Positions 1 to 11,650 of a DNA stretch of 64,000 nucleotides are shown in pieces (the first letter of the stretch is position 1; every line of letters begins with the position of its first letter). Source of the DNA: Diphasiastrum complanatum (Eukaryota; Streptophyta; Lycopodiopsida; Lycopodiales; Lycopodiaceae); assembly GCA_029204225.1 (NCBI GenBank), contig CM055105.1, positions 51,301,680 through 51,365,679 on the forward strand, in the 5' to 3' direction. Under the pieces are notes generated by a model. The model worked only from the letters and a program-made list of their open reading frames with translations, searched no databases and had not been told where the DNA came from. Both the position numbers and the translations under genes were made by a program.

Positions 1-488
1 ACCCTAATTATGTTATGCCTTAATACATGCTCTAAAAAGGAATATAAATAGCATCGTTGTAGTTACTACAACTTTCTTGTATGTGATGAACAAAAAAAAT
101 ACTATGTTAAATTGGCTACCCAAGCCAAAAATGTCATACTTACAATGTAGGAGAATTTTTAGATTTTCTATCCACATCATATATCCTAATTGTGTTATGC
201 CTTACTACATGTTGTAGATAGGTACATAGAAGTACTAATCGAGTGGACTACCCCAGCACCAAGTTCAATTGCAAAATATAGCATGACATGGGTAGGTCGA
301 CCCTGTTTGAAAAATATATCTAGCATCTCAAAGAGAATAATCAACAACAATGTTTAATAAAAACAAAAAGTTGATCCAATAATTAGTAGGAAATTTAAGC
401 TCACTAATAGTAAATTTGTGTTGTGGATATTTTACATCCTCAAATATCATTCACATAGAAAATTTGGCTTATAAATCTTGCAATGCCT

Positions 489-1168
489 TGTGAAGAATTG
501 CCAAAAATTGGCAAATCTAGCTTGATCAAAAACCATGTAGAATAGTGTAAATTGTGTACACAAGTGGGTCCCACACATGTGAGGCCATGATGCCACATGG
601 GAAACCCATCCTAATGTAGGTTAGGTCAAGTCAAGAGAGTTGGTCATGTCTATTTGGTGGTCATCCCTACTTTATAGGACCTACACCTAAGTTTAAGGTG
701 AAAATTTGACCAACTAGCTACCTACCAAGCATAACTCTAGGAAATAGACTAGGGTTTCATTTTAGGTCAAGGAGAGTGAGTTAACTTCCTTATTACATGC
801 TGGAAATCCACCTAACTTCAAGAAGGAAGTCGAATTTGCTATGTATTCCCTCTCTCCATAGTGAGAAGATAGAAAATTTTGGAGCTCATTGGCAATCTCA
901 AGCTAGTTCACTATGTACATTGAGTTTTTGTGATCCAAATGAAACCAAATCAATTTCTACTTGTTTCTCAGATTGAAGGCCGTACTATAGCCTGTAGTAC
1001 ACACGTGTGGGCTCGGATTTCAATGTTTATCAATGCTTTTGATTGTTAATGCTTGTTGTTTGTCAAATTGCCAATCTAGATCAACTTTTTTGTGTCTAGT
1101 TTTTTGATAGATTGTTAAGCGAGCATCCAATCACTCTTGTGGATCTTTTGTAGATCCATTTATGGTCC
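489..1168 (+). repeat. E1 5' LTR (3' end deleted)
   Basis: It matches the 3' LTR at 2939-3621 almost base for base up to TTTATGGTCC, then diverges. The last ~20 bp, ending in TACTTTCACA, are absent. A TTTATAGG box lies near 670 and the palindrome CACACGTGTG near 1002, both plausible promoter parts. Confidence 0.88.
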
Positions 1169-1313
1169 AGAATTCAAAGGGACTTCATTACAAAACTCAG
1201 CAAATGAAGTACAAAATGTACCTCTCTTTCCAACTTTCCTTTCCTTGTCCACAAAAATGAGCATTGATAGCTCCATCTTTGCTCTTGTGGCTCTCCTTTG
1301 TAGAATATAGCAA

Positions 1314-1951
1314 AAATGCTTCTTTTGTGGAAAGAAGGGGCATTATGCATCTGAATGTTACATGAGGCTAAGAGCACAAGTGGAGGAGGACAAACAAGGA
1401 AATCTTGCAAAGGAGGAGGAGGATGAAGTAGATGTATTCTTGATGGCATCTACATCACAAGCAATAGCAATTCAAGAGACAATTGGTGGATCGATAGTGG
1501 GGCTAGCTCCCACATGTCTTGTGAAAAGGACTTTTTCTCAACCTTACACTCATTCAATGATGCTAAAAAGTTTGTTTTTACTGCAAATGATGAAGAGTGT
1601 AGGATAGATGGTGTTGGCACCATCTCTTTGTATCTAGAATCCTCAAAATGCATGGATCTAGAAAATGTCCTTTATGTACCATCAATCACCAAGAATATGC
1701 TTAGTGTTGGTCTACTCTTAGAGAGTGGTTTGGATGTCCACTTTATGCGTGGTGTTTGCTTCATCTTGAAGAATGATGTTTTCATTGCAAAGGGATTTAA
1801 ACATGGAAGATTGTTTAAGTTGGAAGCTAGTGTTGCTTTTGAAAGAATGAGCTTGGCGAAGGAGGAGATCACTCAAGAGGAGATCTTGGAAAAGTGTGAT
1901 CTTTCTTGCATTGAGGAGGAGCATCAAAAGGAGGAAGATCTTGAGGATTAG
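1314..1951 (+). pseudogene. E1 gag zinc knuckle and aspartic protease remnant
   Basis: From 1314 the translation gives a canonical CCHC zinc knuckle (C-F-F-C-x4-H-x4-C), the RNA-binding end of Copia Gag. An acidic stretch follows. A one-base frameshift between about 1440 and 1490 moves reading into the protease frame, where WWIDSGASSH contains the catalytic D-S-G. Downstream are the usual Copia protease landmarks (a VLYVPSITKNMLSVG-like block), ending in an acidic tail before the stop at 1951. The upstream gag and the integrase zinc-binding domain are missing. It cannot make a full polyprotein. Confidence 0.85.
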
Positions 1952-1960
1952 CCTCAAAGC

Positions 1961-2880
1961 ATGAGAGTTCCAAGGGAGTCCTCAATGACAATGGCCGAGT
2001 CATCAAATTGCATGCAAATTGTCCATTCAAGTGTGCATCTTGTAAGAATGGTGAGCATTGGAGAGTCTACTATCTTTGAATACTTTTTGGAAAGTATTAG
2101 TAGAAATGAGGTGACTTGTTTCTTACCTTTAAGATCCATGGTGTTTATTACTTTGTATGACAAGACAATGAAATGGGATGCTTTGAAATCTACATTTGTT
2201 GTTGATAAAGCAATTTCATTGGATAACTATTTTTGTAATAGTTTGAATAGAGTCATACAAGATGAAACATCATTTGCTTTGGAAATCTTTGTGTCCACAT
2301 GCTTTGTGCATGATCATTCCAATGTAAGGACCAAAGATTATCCTATTTCAATGATAGGAATAATGGTAGTGTTTTGCTCTTCAAGTAGAGATTGTAGAAT
2401 CTACTTGTTTTCAACCAAAGAATTTGTCAATGGTGGAAATGTGATCTTTCAAGAGTGGAAGATTTGTAAACTTGAAGAAGCACCTTTGGATCAACACATT
2501 ATTCAATTCATTGATGTTTTGGAGTCAAGTCAAGTGGAGGATCAAGCTCAAGACCCGAGGACTCCAAGGAGAACCTTGAGTATCAAGATGGAGCCATCTA
2601 GGCTCAATCAAATGGATCAAGCAAGACAAGTTGTCTTTGGCAACATTATTTATGCACTTAATATTTTAATTGATGTATCTTCAAGTGCACAATATGCCTT
2701 GGAATCCATGGCTTGGCATGATATTTAGTTTTGAAGTGTGCTACATGTATATAGACACATTTATGGAACATCTTGTAAGGGATTCTCTAAGAGGTGGTGA
2801 AAGATCCTTCATGGACATCATTCTCTATTGGAGTCTCAAAAGTTCCTTGTTTGTAGCTGGATTTTTTAGACACTTCTAAA
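1961..2880 (+). pseudogene. E1 pol remnant: integrase C-terminal piece plus replacement sequence
   Basis: The 255-residue frame starting at 1961 contains a recognisable end of a Copia integrase: 'KDYPIS...GIMV', then 'YLFSTKEFV' and 'VIFQE', matching the block that ends in 'RDVIFDE' in intact elements. Before it is sequence I cannot assign. After it are the basic 'PRRTLSIKMEPSRL' linker and a piece resembling the RT/RNase H border ('RSFMDIILYWSL', compare 'RSFMDITLFRKL' in C1). The RT core with YVDD is absent. Several breaks and no plausible single product. Confidence 0.7.
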
Positions 2881-2938
2881 AGCTTTCATTCATCTATCAA
2901 GAGAGTTGTAAATAGATCAAGCTAAATTTGAGGAGGAG

Positions 2939-3621
2939 TGTGAAGAATTGCCAAAAATTGGCAAATCTAGCTTGATCAAAAACCATGTAGAATAGTGTAA
3001 ATTGTGTACACAAGTGGGTCCCACACATGTGAGGCCATGATGCCACATGGGAAACCCATCCTAATGTAGGTTAGGTCAAGTCAAGAGAGTTGGTCATGTC
3101 TATTTGGTGGTCATCCCTACTTTATAGGACCTACACCTAAGTTTAAGGTGAAAATTTGACTAACTAGCTACCTACCAAGCATAACTTTAGAAAATAGACT
3201 AGGGTTTCATTTTAGGTCAAGGAGAGTGAGTTAACTTCCTTATTACATGCTGGAAATCCACCTAACTTCAAGAAGGAAGTCGAATTTCCATAGTGAGAAG
3301 ATAGAAAAATTTTGTAGCTCATTGGCAATCTCAAGCTAGTTCACTATGTACATTGAGTTTTTGTGATCCAAATGAAACCAAATCAATTTCTACTTGTTTC
3401 TCAGGTTGAAGGCCGTACTATAGCCTGTAGTACACACGTGTGGGCTCGGATTTCAATGTTTATCAATGCTTTTGATTGTTAATGCTTGTTGTTTGTCAAA
3501 TTGCCAATCTAGATCAACTTTTTTGTGTCTAACTTTTTGATAGATTGTTAAGCAAGCATCCAATCACTCTTGTGGATCTTTTGTAGATCCATTTATGGTC
3601 CTAAAGTACAGTACTTTCACA
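2939..3621 (+). repeat. E1 3' LTR
   Basis: Full 683-bp LTR, TGTGAAG...TTTCACA, preceded by a GAGGAGGAG polypurine tract and followed directly by the target duplication TGCCT. Very few differences from the 5' copy indicate a fairly recent insertion. Confidence 0.9.
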
Positions 3622-3760
3622 TGCCTCACTACATGATGTGCACTGGAAAGGATTTAATTATTGGTGAAAGATGTTTCATTAGAAACTATTCTTGGTCACA
3701 AATAGGATATCAAAAGAAAAAGTAGAATCTCCAAACATCAAAACATGCTCCTTCTTTGAG

Positions 3761-6199
3761 ATGGTTTTTCAACATATGTACGCTGATTATGTTATGCCAT
3801 ATTACATGCTCTACAAAGGAATAGAAGTATTATTGTTGCAGTTACTACCGCTTCCTTGTATGTGAATATTGGTTTAAATTGGCTATCCGAACCAAAAACG
3901 TTCTACGTATCATGTACGTGAGTGTCAGCCAAGAAATAGATTAAATTTAGTCGACGCACTAGAATGTTAATGTAGCAAACAAGCTTCAGTTGCTCATGCT
4001 CTTTGCAATACAATTTTTAAACTTGGTACTTGAGGTAGCCTCTTGATTCTTTGTCTTGCAATTCACAAAGCAACCAAAACATCTTTCGTCTTTAGGTGAA
4101 TCTTATAACAAACATTAGAAAATATGATCAAATTGGAATATATTCAATTCTTTTCCAAATAACGATGTTTTCTATTTACCTATTAGAATGTTAATGTTAG
4201 CTTGCTAATAATGTAAGTCACGAAATCGAGTAGACTATCTCAGCACCAAGTTCAATTGTAGAATATAGCATGACATGGATAGGTCAAACTTTTTTGAGAA
4301 ATATATCTAGTATTCAAAAGATAATAATCAATAGAGATTTACTAAAAAATAAGTAGATCCAATAGTTAGTAGAGAACGTTTACTCACTAACATTATAATT
4401 TTATTGTGGATCTTTTTCCATCCTCGAACATTGGTCACAAAGAAAATTTTACTTATAAATCTTCCATAACAATTTAGGTTACAATGCGTCACTAAATGAT
4501 GTGCATTGCAAAGAATTTCAAAATTGTTAAAAGATTTTTTTGTTAGAAACTATTCTTGCTCATAAATATGATATATAAAAAAAACGTATACGCTCAAAAA
4601 TCAATTGCATCTTTTAGATTTTCTATCCACATCATACACCCTAATTGTGCTATGTCGTACTACATGTTGTACATAGGTATATAGAAGTATTATTGTTGTA
4701 GTCACTACAACTTCCTTGTATGTGATGAATACACAAAATAATGTCTTAAGCTTGCTACCCAACCAAAAATGTCATACCACAATGTAGGACAAAGTCGGCC
4801 AAAATTACATTCAATTCACACGAGTTGCCCGAATGTTTCTCTAACAAACAAGCTTACTTGCTCATGTTCATAGCCACAAAATTTTCAAACTTGGTACTTG
4901 AAGTAGCCTCTTGATTCTTTGTGTGGAAAATAGCCTAACTTGGCAAATCTAGCCATGTAGAACTTTGTAAATATTGTGTATAATAAGATGGTTTTTCAAC
5001 ATATGTACGCTGATTATGTTATGCCATATTACATGCTCTACAAAGGAATAGAAGTATTATCGTTGCAGTTACTACCGCTTCCTTGTATGTGAATATTGGT
5101 TTAAATTGGCTATCCGAACCAAAAACGTTCTACGTATCATGTGAGTGTCAGCCGAGAAATAGATTAAATTTAGTCGACGCACTAGAATGTTAATGTAGCA
5201 AACAAGCTTCACTTGCACTACAATTTTCAAACTTGGTACTTGAGGTAGCCTCTTGATTCTTTGTCTTGCAATTCACAAAGCAACCAAAACATCTTTCCTC
5301 TTTCGGTGAATCTTATAACAAACATTAGAAAATATGATGAAATTGGAATATATTCAATCCTTTCCCAAATGACAATGTTTTCTATTTATTTACCTATTAC
5401 AATGTTAATGTTAGCTTGTTGATAATGTAAGTCATGGAATCGAGTAGACTATCCCAGCACCAAGTTCAATTGTAGAATATAGCATGACATGGATAGGTCA
5501 AACATGTTTGAGAAATATATCTAGTATTCAGAAGATAATAATCAATAGAGATTTACTAAAAAATAAGTAGATCCAATAGTTAGTAAAGAACTTACTCACT
5601 AGCATTATAATTTTATTGTGGATCTTTTTCCAACCTCGAACATTGGTCACAAAGAAAATTTTACTTATAAGTCTTCCATAACAATTTAGGTTACAATGCG
5701 TCACTAAATGATGTGCATTGCAAAGAATTTCAAAATTGTTAAAAGATTTTTTTGTTAGAAACTATTCTTGCTCACAAATATGATATCTAAAAAAAACGTA
5801 TAAGCTCAAAAATCAATTGCATCTTTTAGATTTTCTATCCACATCATACACCCTAATTGTGTTATGCCTTACTACATGTTGTACATAGGTATATAGAAGT
5901 ATTATTGTTGTAGTCACTACAACTTCCTTGTACGTGATGAATACACAAAATAATGTCTTAAGCTTGCTACCCAACCAAAAATGTCATACTACAATGTAGG
6001 ACAAAGTCGGCCAAAATTACATTCAATTCACACGAGTTGCCCGAATGGTTCTCTAACAAACAAGCTTACTTGCTCATGTACTTAGCCACAGAATTTTCAA
6101 ACTTGGTACTTGAAGTAGCCTCTTGATTCTTTGTGTGGAAAATAGCCTAACTTGGCAAATCTAGCCATGTAGAACTTTGTAAATATTGTGTATAATTGG
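3761..6199. repeat. 1227-bp tandem duplication of satellite that captured an LTR tip
   Basis: 3761-4987 and 4988-6199 are highly similar copies (offset 1227 bp). The first copy ends with about 65 bp (TGTGGAAAATAGCC onward, near 4920) identical to the first bases of E2's 5' LTR, but the rest of E2 is absent there. The duplication breakpoint therefore lies inside the LTR, so E2 was inserted before this segment was duplicated. Confidence 0.85.
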
Positions 6200-6449
6200 G
6201 TTCCTAACATGGAAGACCAAGATTCCACATGGCAACCCACTCCTAATGTAGGTTAGGTCAAGTCAAGAGAGTTGGTCATGTCTATTTGTTTGTCATCCCT
6301 ATTTTATAGGACCTACACCTAAGTTTAACGTGAAAATTTCTACTCTCATGTACATTTGTTTTTGGTGATCCATATGAAGCCAACACTTTAATAACTCTAG
6401 TGGATCTTTTAAGATACATTTTTGGTCCCCAATGTACTGTACTTTCACA
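6134..6449 (+). repeat. E2 5' LTR, internally deleted
   Basis: Only 316 bp against 688 bp for the 3' LTR. A long block (the part with the ACATGTG palindrome) and smaller segments are deleted, but both termini (TGTGG... and ...TTTCACA) remain. No tRNA-complementary primer-binding site follows it. Confidence 0.85.
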
Positions 6450-6482
6450 CTTTGTACTGCTCAAAGAACAAGTCAAAGCAAA

Positions 6483-7534
6483 AATGTTTCTTTTGTGGAA
6501 AGAAGGGGGATTATGCATCCGAATGCTACAAGAGGCTAAGAGAAAAACAGGAGGAGGACAAACAAGGGAACCTTGCATATTAAGAGGATGGAGATGAGGA
6601 TATCTCATCTTTGATGGCATCTACATCCACTCGAACAAGCAAAAGCAACTCAAAGGACACTTGGTGGATTGATAGTGGGTCTAGCTCCCACATGACTTTT
6701 CAAAAGGACACATTCTCAACAATACACTCTTTCAATGGTGCTAATAATTTTTTTTCTTTAGAAAATGATCAAGAATGTAAGATAGATGGTATTGGTACCA
6801 TCTCATTAAGTCTAGGATCTAGCAAAAGGATGGATCTAGACAATGTCCTTTTTGTACCATTAATTACCAAGAGCTTGCTTAGTGTTGGACAACTAATGGA
6901 TGATGGTTTAGATGTCCACTTCAAGCATGGAGTTTGTTCCATCATGAAGAATGGTATTTGCATAGCAAATGGTGTTAAACAAGGTAGTTTGTTTAGGTTG
7001 GATGATAAAATTGCTATGACAAAAGAGGAAATCATTCATTTAAATGTACACTCTTTTTCTCATGTACCAAGTAGTGATGATAAGATGCATGAAACATTCT
7101 TAGATGTTTATACAAGAGATGCTTGGATCCATCTAGTATCTTGTGTGAATGAAAGTGAGATCAACAACCTTGGTGTCAATGATCTTGCAAGGATTGAGGA
7201 GGAGGAGCAACAAAGTGATGAAGATCTTGAGGATAACCATAAGCAAGTACGTAGCCTCATGAAATTCAAGATCACTTTTAATTACAAGATTAGGAAAATC
7301 ATGCTTACTTTTGATGGTTTGTGGACTAGTCATGTTAGCATGATAAATCTTGGTAATAGTAGCAAGTACATCAAAAGACACCGAGACATCAGATTTCCTT
7401 CAAAGAGAAGCATCAAGATCAAGGAGGAGCAAGTTTCAAGTTCATGCATCTTCACTCAACATAGAAGAAATCAAGTGCAAAGGTGCAAGAAAGAATCAAG
7501 ACTCTTCAATTCATGTTGGAGGAGATCAAGATAA
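6483..7534 (+). pseudogene. E2 gag knuckle, protease and shared non-Copia module
   Basis: The zinc knuckle near 6483 has lost its histidine (C-x2-C-x4-D-x4-C), and a stop follows it. From 6611 a 307-residue frame opens with the protease: WWIDSGSSSHM holds the catalytic D-S-G, followed by the VLFVPLITKSLLSVGQ block. From about residue 140 the sequence is no longer Copia-like. It has an acidic patch (EEEEQQSDEDLED) and then 'HKQVRSLM', matching a module in the E3 ORF ('HKQVVSLI') also at DNA level (CATAAGCAAGTA). The normal pre-integrase and integrase domains are absent. Function of the replaced part is unknown. Confidence 0.72.
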
Positions 7535-7694
7535 AAGAAGCTCTATCGTGTATATGGTGATAGATCATGTCATCATCTTTAGAGGCTCATTAGTCATCTT
7601 CTAAACCAGAAAATGATTCATTTCTGATGTTAAGATCAGGTCTTAGAATTGTATGGATACATTTATTGTTTCCAAGGCTAGATTTGAGGAGGAG

Positions 7695-8382
7695 TGTGAA
7701 AAGTAGCCTATTTTGGCAAATCTAGCCATGTAGAACTTTATAAATATTGTGTATAATTGGGTTCCACACATGGAAGACCAAGATGCCACGTGGCAACCCA
7801 CTCCTAATGTAGGTTAGGTCAAGTCAAGAGAGCTGGTCATGTCTATTTTGTGGTCATCCCTATTTTATAGGACCTACACCTAAGTTTAAGGTGAAAAATT
7901 GACCAACTAGCTATCTACCAAGCTTAACTATAGGATCTAGACTAGGGTTTCATTTTAGGGCAAGGAGAGTGAGTTAACTTCCTTATTACATGCTGGAAAT
8001 CCACCTAACTTCAAGTAGGAAGTCGAATTTTCTATATATTTCCTCTCTCCATAGTGAGAAGATAGAATAATTTTGTGAGACATTGGTGACTTGAGTTTCT
8101 ACTCTCATGTACATTGGTTTTTTATGATCAATATGAAGCCAACACTTTGAACACTTCAAACTCAGCATGTAGGCCGTACTACAGCCTGTGGTACACATGT
8201 GCCAACTCGGATTTGTGTCAATGATTTGTATTTTCATTATCAATGCTTGTTGTTTGTAAACCTGCCAATCTAGATCAAGTTTTTGGTAACTAGTTTTTTG
8301 ATAGATTGGTAAGCAGACACATAATAACACTTGTGGATCTTTTAAGATCCATTTTTGGTCCCCAAAGTACTGTACTTTCACA
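7695..8382 (+). repeat. E2 3' LTR
   Basis: 688 bp, TGTGAAAAGTAGCC...TACTTTCACA, preceded by the purine tract GAGGAGGAG and followed by target duplication CTTTG. It contains a TTTATAGG box and GTACACATGTGC, the same promoter-like palindrome position as in E1. Confidence 0.9.
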
Positions 8383-9568
8383 CTTTGTCATTCAATTCAC
8401 GAAGCAACGGACACATCATTTGTGCTTATGTATATGTATGTTATAAAAAAGGTCCTTTTTTTATTTATTACAATGTGTAAACTTGATGATAATGTAATAA
8501 GGCATGGAATCGAGTAGACTACCCCAGTACCAAGTTCAATTGCAAATACCGTATGACATGGATAGGTCTTGCTTGTTTGAGAATATATCTAGTATTCAAA
8601 AGAGAATAATAAATAACAATTTTTTCAAAAGTAAGTAGATCCAGTAGTTAATAGAGAATTTTTACTCACTAGCATTTAAAATTGTATTCTGGATTGTTTT
8701 TCATCCTCAAACATAGTTTACAAAGACAATTTTACATATAAATCTTGCATGACAATTTAGATTACAATGCCTCTCTAAATGATGTGCATTGCAAAGGATT
8801 TAGATATTGTTAATAAATTTTTTGTTAGAAAGTATTGTTGCTCACAGAAATGATATCAAATGAAAAATTAGAACATTAGAATATAAAAGCATGTTCCATG
8901 TTTTAGATTGTTTTTCAACATGGTATACCCTAATTATGTTATGCCTTACTACATGCTCTAAAAAGGAATATAAATAGCATAATTGTAGTTACTACAACTT
9001 TCCTGTATGTGATGAACACAAAAAATACTATGTTAAATTGGCTACCCACACCAGAAATGTCATACTTACAATGTAGGAGAATTTAAGCCAAGATGTAGAT
9101 TAAATTCACTCGACTTGCTAGAATGTTTGTTCTAACAAAGAAGCCTCACTTGCTCATGTACTTAGCTATACATTTTTCAAACTTGGTACTTGAGGTGGCC
9201 TCTTGATTCTTTGTCTTGCAATTCACAAAGCAACAAGAGCATCATTCTTGTTTAGATAAATTTATAAGAAAGATTGAAAAAATAGATTCAAATTGGAGTT
9301 TATTCAATCCTTTGAAAAATGTTACGATTTTTTATTTTTTAATTTAAATGTGTTAACTTGATGATAACGTAAGACATGGAATCGAGTGCACTACCCCAGC
9401 ACCAAGTTGAATTGCAAAATATAGCATGACATGGGTAGGTCGACCTTGTTTGAAAAATATATCTAGCATCTCAAAGACAATAATGAACAACAATGTTTAA
9501 TAAAAACAAAAAGTTGATCCATTAGTTAGTAGGAAATTTAAACTCACTAATAGTAAATTTGTGTTGTG

Positions 9569-10021
9569 GTTTTGTCCAAGTGTCAGTTTTGCATGATGAA
9601 TCATCATATGACAAAGCACCTTCACACATGTGGGACCAGAGGGATTATCAGTACCACGAGCTCCCACTTATTGTATATATAGAGCCACATTTGGCCATAC
9701 TCATTGTGAGACACCAAACTTGGTTTTGGAAGCAATTTTGAGTGATTCTCTCCATTTGTCTACATTTGTTTTGATTGTTTTGAGGTTCTATCAATGTGTA
9801 CTTGATTTTCAGGTTGGAGTCCGTAATCAGACAGTGTTTCACACATGTGAAACCATAAAGTACACTTACCTTCAATTAATGATTGTTCTTGTTAGGATTT
9901 TGTGTCTAGAATTGATCTAGATTAATCTTAATCTGAAGTAGATTGATAGTAATCTGACAACCAATCCCTCTTGAGGATCAGATTAGGATCCACTCTTGGT
10001 CCTTTTTGTACTTTTTCCACA
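9569..10021 (+). repeat. E3 5' LTR, 5'-truncated
   Basis: Matches 14020-14477 of the 3' LTR nearly base for base and ends TTTTTCCACA. It keeps a TATATATAG box at 9674-9682 and two CACATGTG palindromes, so the core promoter is probably present. The first ~380 bp are missing. Confidence 0.88.
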
Positions 10022-10033
10022 TGGTATCAGAGC
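10022..10033 (+). promoter_or_regulatory. E3 primer-binding site (tRNA-iMet)
   Basis: TGGTATCAGAGC is complementary to the 3' end of plant initiator methionine tRNA. It directly follows the LTR end CCACA, as expected for a Copia minus-strand primer site. Confidence 0.95.
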
Positions 10034-11650
10034 CTAGTACAAGAGGTTTTGTTGAAATTGATAGGGTTAATCCAAATCAAAGCCAAAACTACCAGTTTTT
10101 TGGAAACTAGTCAAATTTTGTGTAGCGAGTTGGATTTGATAGATATCCTTAAAATTTTTGGTCCAGATCTTGTTGTGGGCTGTAGGAACCCTTTTCACAT
10201 GTGTGAGGCCATACAGCTCCGATTTTGGCTGAGAAAATTCAAAAATTTGTACAATTTGACTCACATACCCAATTTGAGTGATTTTTGGTGCAAAATCAAG
10301 CATTTTTTATAGTGAATATAATACCTTGATTAGCTCTTGGATTAGATCAGCCAAAAAACTAAATAGGTGCATTAATTGATCTTCTCTGATTTTTTGAGTG
10401 TATGTTGAAGTTAAGAGAGATTTTGCTAAAAATCATAGATTAAGGAGTGATATGCAAGGTGAGAGGTTGAAATCCCTTGTACCATCACTCTAGATTTGTT
10501 CAAGAGTGATAGGTTCAAGTTTAGAAGCATCATTTTGCAAGAAAACGTCTTTGGATCTGTCCTCCAAGTGAAACCTTTGAGAGTTTCTAGTGCATATAGA
10601 GCATATGCAAATCTTTTGTAGAATTTGAGATAGATTGGCTTCAATTGAGAGTTCTAGAAAAGAGATTGAGATCCAAGTAATATTGATCAACCCTACTCAA
10701 TTTGTTTGAGTAAGTGTAAGATTTTAAAAGAGTCATTAAGGTGTCTATGACAAATGTGTAGAGAGATATCCAATTTTCTAAGAGTTCCTTCCTTTGTAGA
10801 GGGCAAGATCTAGAAGCTCATTATGTGTTGTCATTGGTGAAGAATTTGTCTTCTCCTATGTGATCAAATCTTTCTAAGTGGCATTAGCTCTTTGAAGCAC
10901 AATATCTTAGTGAGGAAAATCACAACTTTTGATTTTGAATTTCATTCCAAGTCTTAAAAGGTAGAATAATTGGTGGAATCCAATAAGAGTGATTGAATTC
11001 AATTTGTTGAGCTAAAATTGACATAGTATGTATGAAACTCAAATTAGTTCTATTCAACTTTCTTTGTGAGAGTGTGAGGGTCAATTTCTGATCCCATTGG
11101 ATGTCTAGAATGAGGAGGAGTCCATATTTGAGTATTCATTCATGGTTGAGATCTTTGTGAATCTCTAGTTGTCTAATTTTTAAGCTATGTGAAAAATTGG
11201 TTGTATAGTTTGTTTTCAAATCAAATCAAATTCATTCTAAATCTCAAGAGTGAGATTATTTGGATCAAGAGTGAGTCCAAAAGAAGTGATTAAGTTTGAT
11301 TTTCATGTATTTGAAACAAAACCCATCTTTTGTTCAAGAATCTCAAGTGTTGAGAGAACTAGTCAAGTAAAAAGGAAAATCTAGGTGTCAAATCTTTTTC
11401 ATATCCATTTCAACTTTCAAAAGGAAGAGTCGTTGGTATTTGATGAGTCCAATAGGAGATTGGATCTAATTTCTTTAGTGATTTGATTCAAAAATTGTGT
11501 GCTTTTGTCTTACTGATCAAAGCAAAGTTTCCAAGTGACTAGTCATTACTATGAAGATTGATTCTTAGGTTTGTGAGCTAGATCTTTTGTAGATCCTTCT
11601 AGATTGTTGAAGATGTTCAAATCTAGTCTCTTGAAAGTCACAATTTACAT
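10034..11650 (+). other. E3 leader, noncoding
   Basis: 1.6 kb between primer site and coding frame with no long ORF. The part at 10325-10500 recurs at 51325-51540, before a gag start, so this is a family leader and not host sequence. It may hold packaging signals; none can be recognised by eye. Confidence 0.6.

Larger units (their letters stand above)
489..3621 (+). mobile_element. E1: non-autonomous Copia-type LTR element with TSD TGCCT
   Basis: Two near-identical LTRs start TGTGAAGAATTGCC. The outer ends are TG...CA and the 5-bp target duplication TGCCT lies at 484-488 and 3622-3626, inside a satellite monomer. The interior is only 1.77 kb and has a gag zinc knuckle, a protease, an integrase C-terminal remnant and RNase H edge remnants, but no reverse transcriptase. 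It must therefore have depended on enzymes from another element. A purine-rich tract (GAGGAGGAG) immediately precedes the 3' LTR at 2939. The primer-binding site is missing because the end of the 5' LTR and the start of the leader are deleted. Confidence 0.9.
6134..8382 (+). mobile_element. E2: non-autonomous Copia-type LTR element with TSD CTTTG
   Basis: LTRs of the same family as E1 (TGTGGAAAATAGCC...TACTTTCACA) flank a 1.2-kb interior. The target duplication CTTTG lies at 6129-6133 and 8383-8387. A paralogous uninterrupted site exists in the satellite near 15474-15500 (GATTCTTTGTCTTTCAATTC), which fixes the ends. The interior has a damaged zinc knuckle, a protease and an unrelated 3' coding part; integrase and reverse transcriptase are gone. 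Confidence 0.9.

Noticed and set aside
9559-9920. Short ORFs at 9559-9920 and their copies at 14003-14370
   Set aside because: They are duplicated because they lie in the two LTRs of E3; they contain no domain and overlap promoter sequence.
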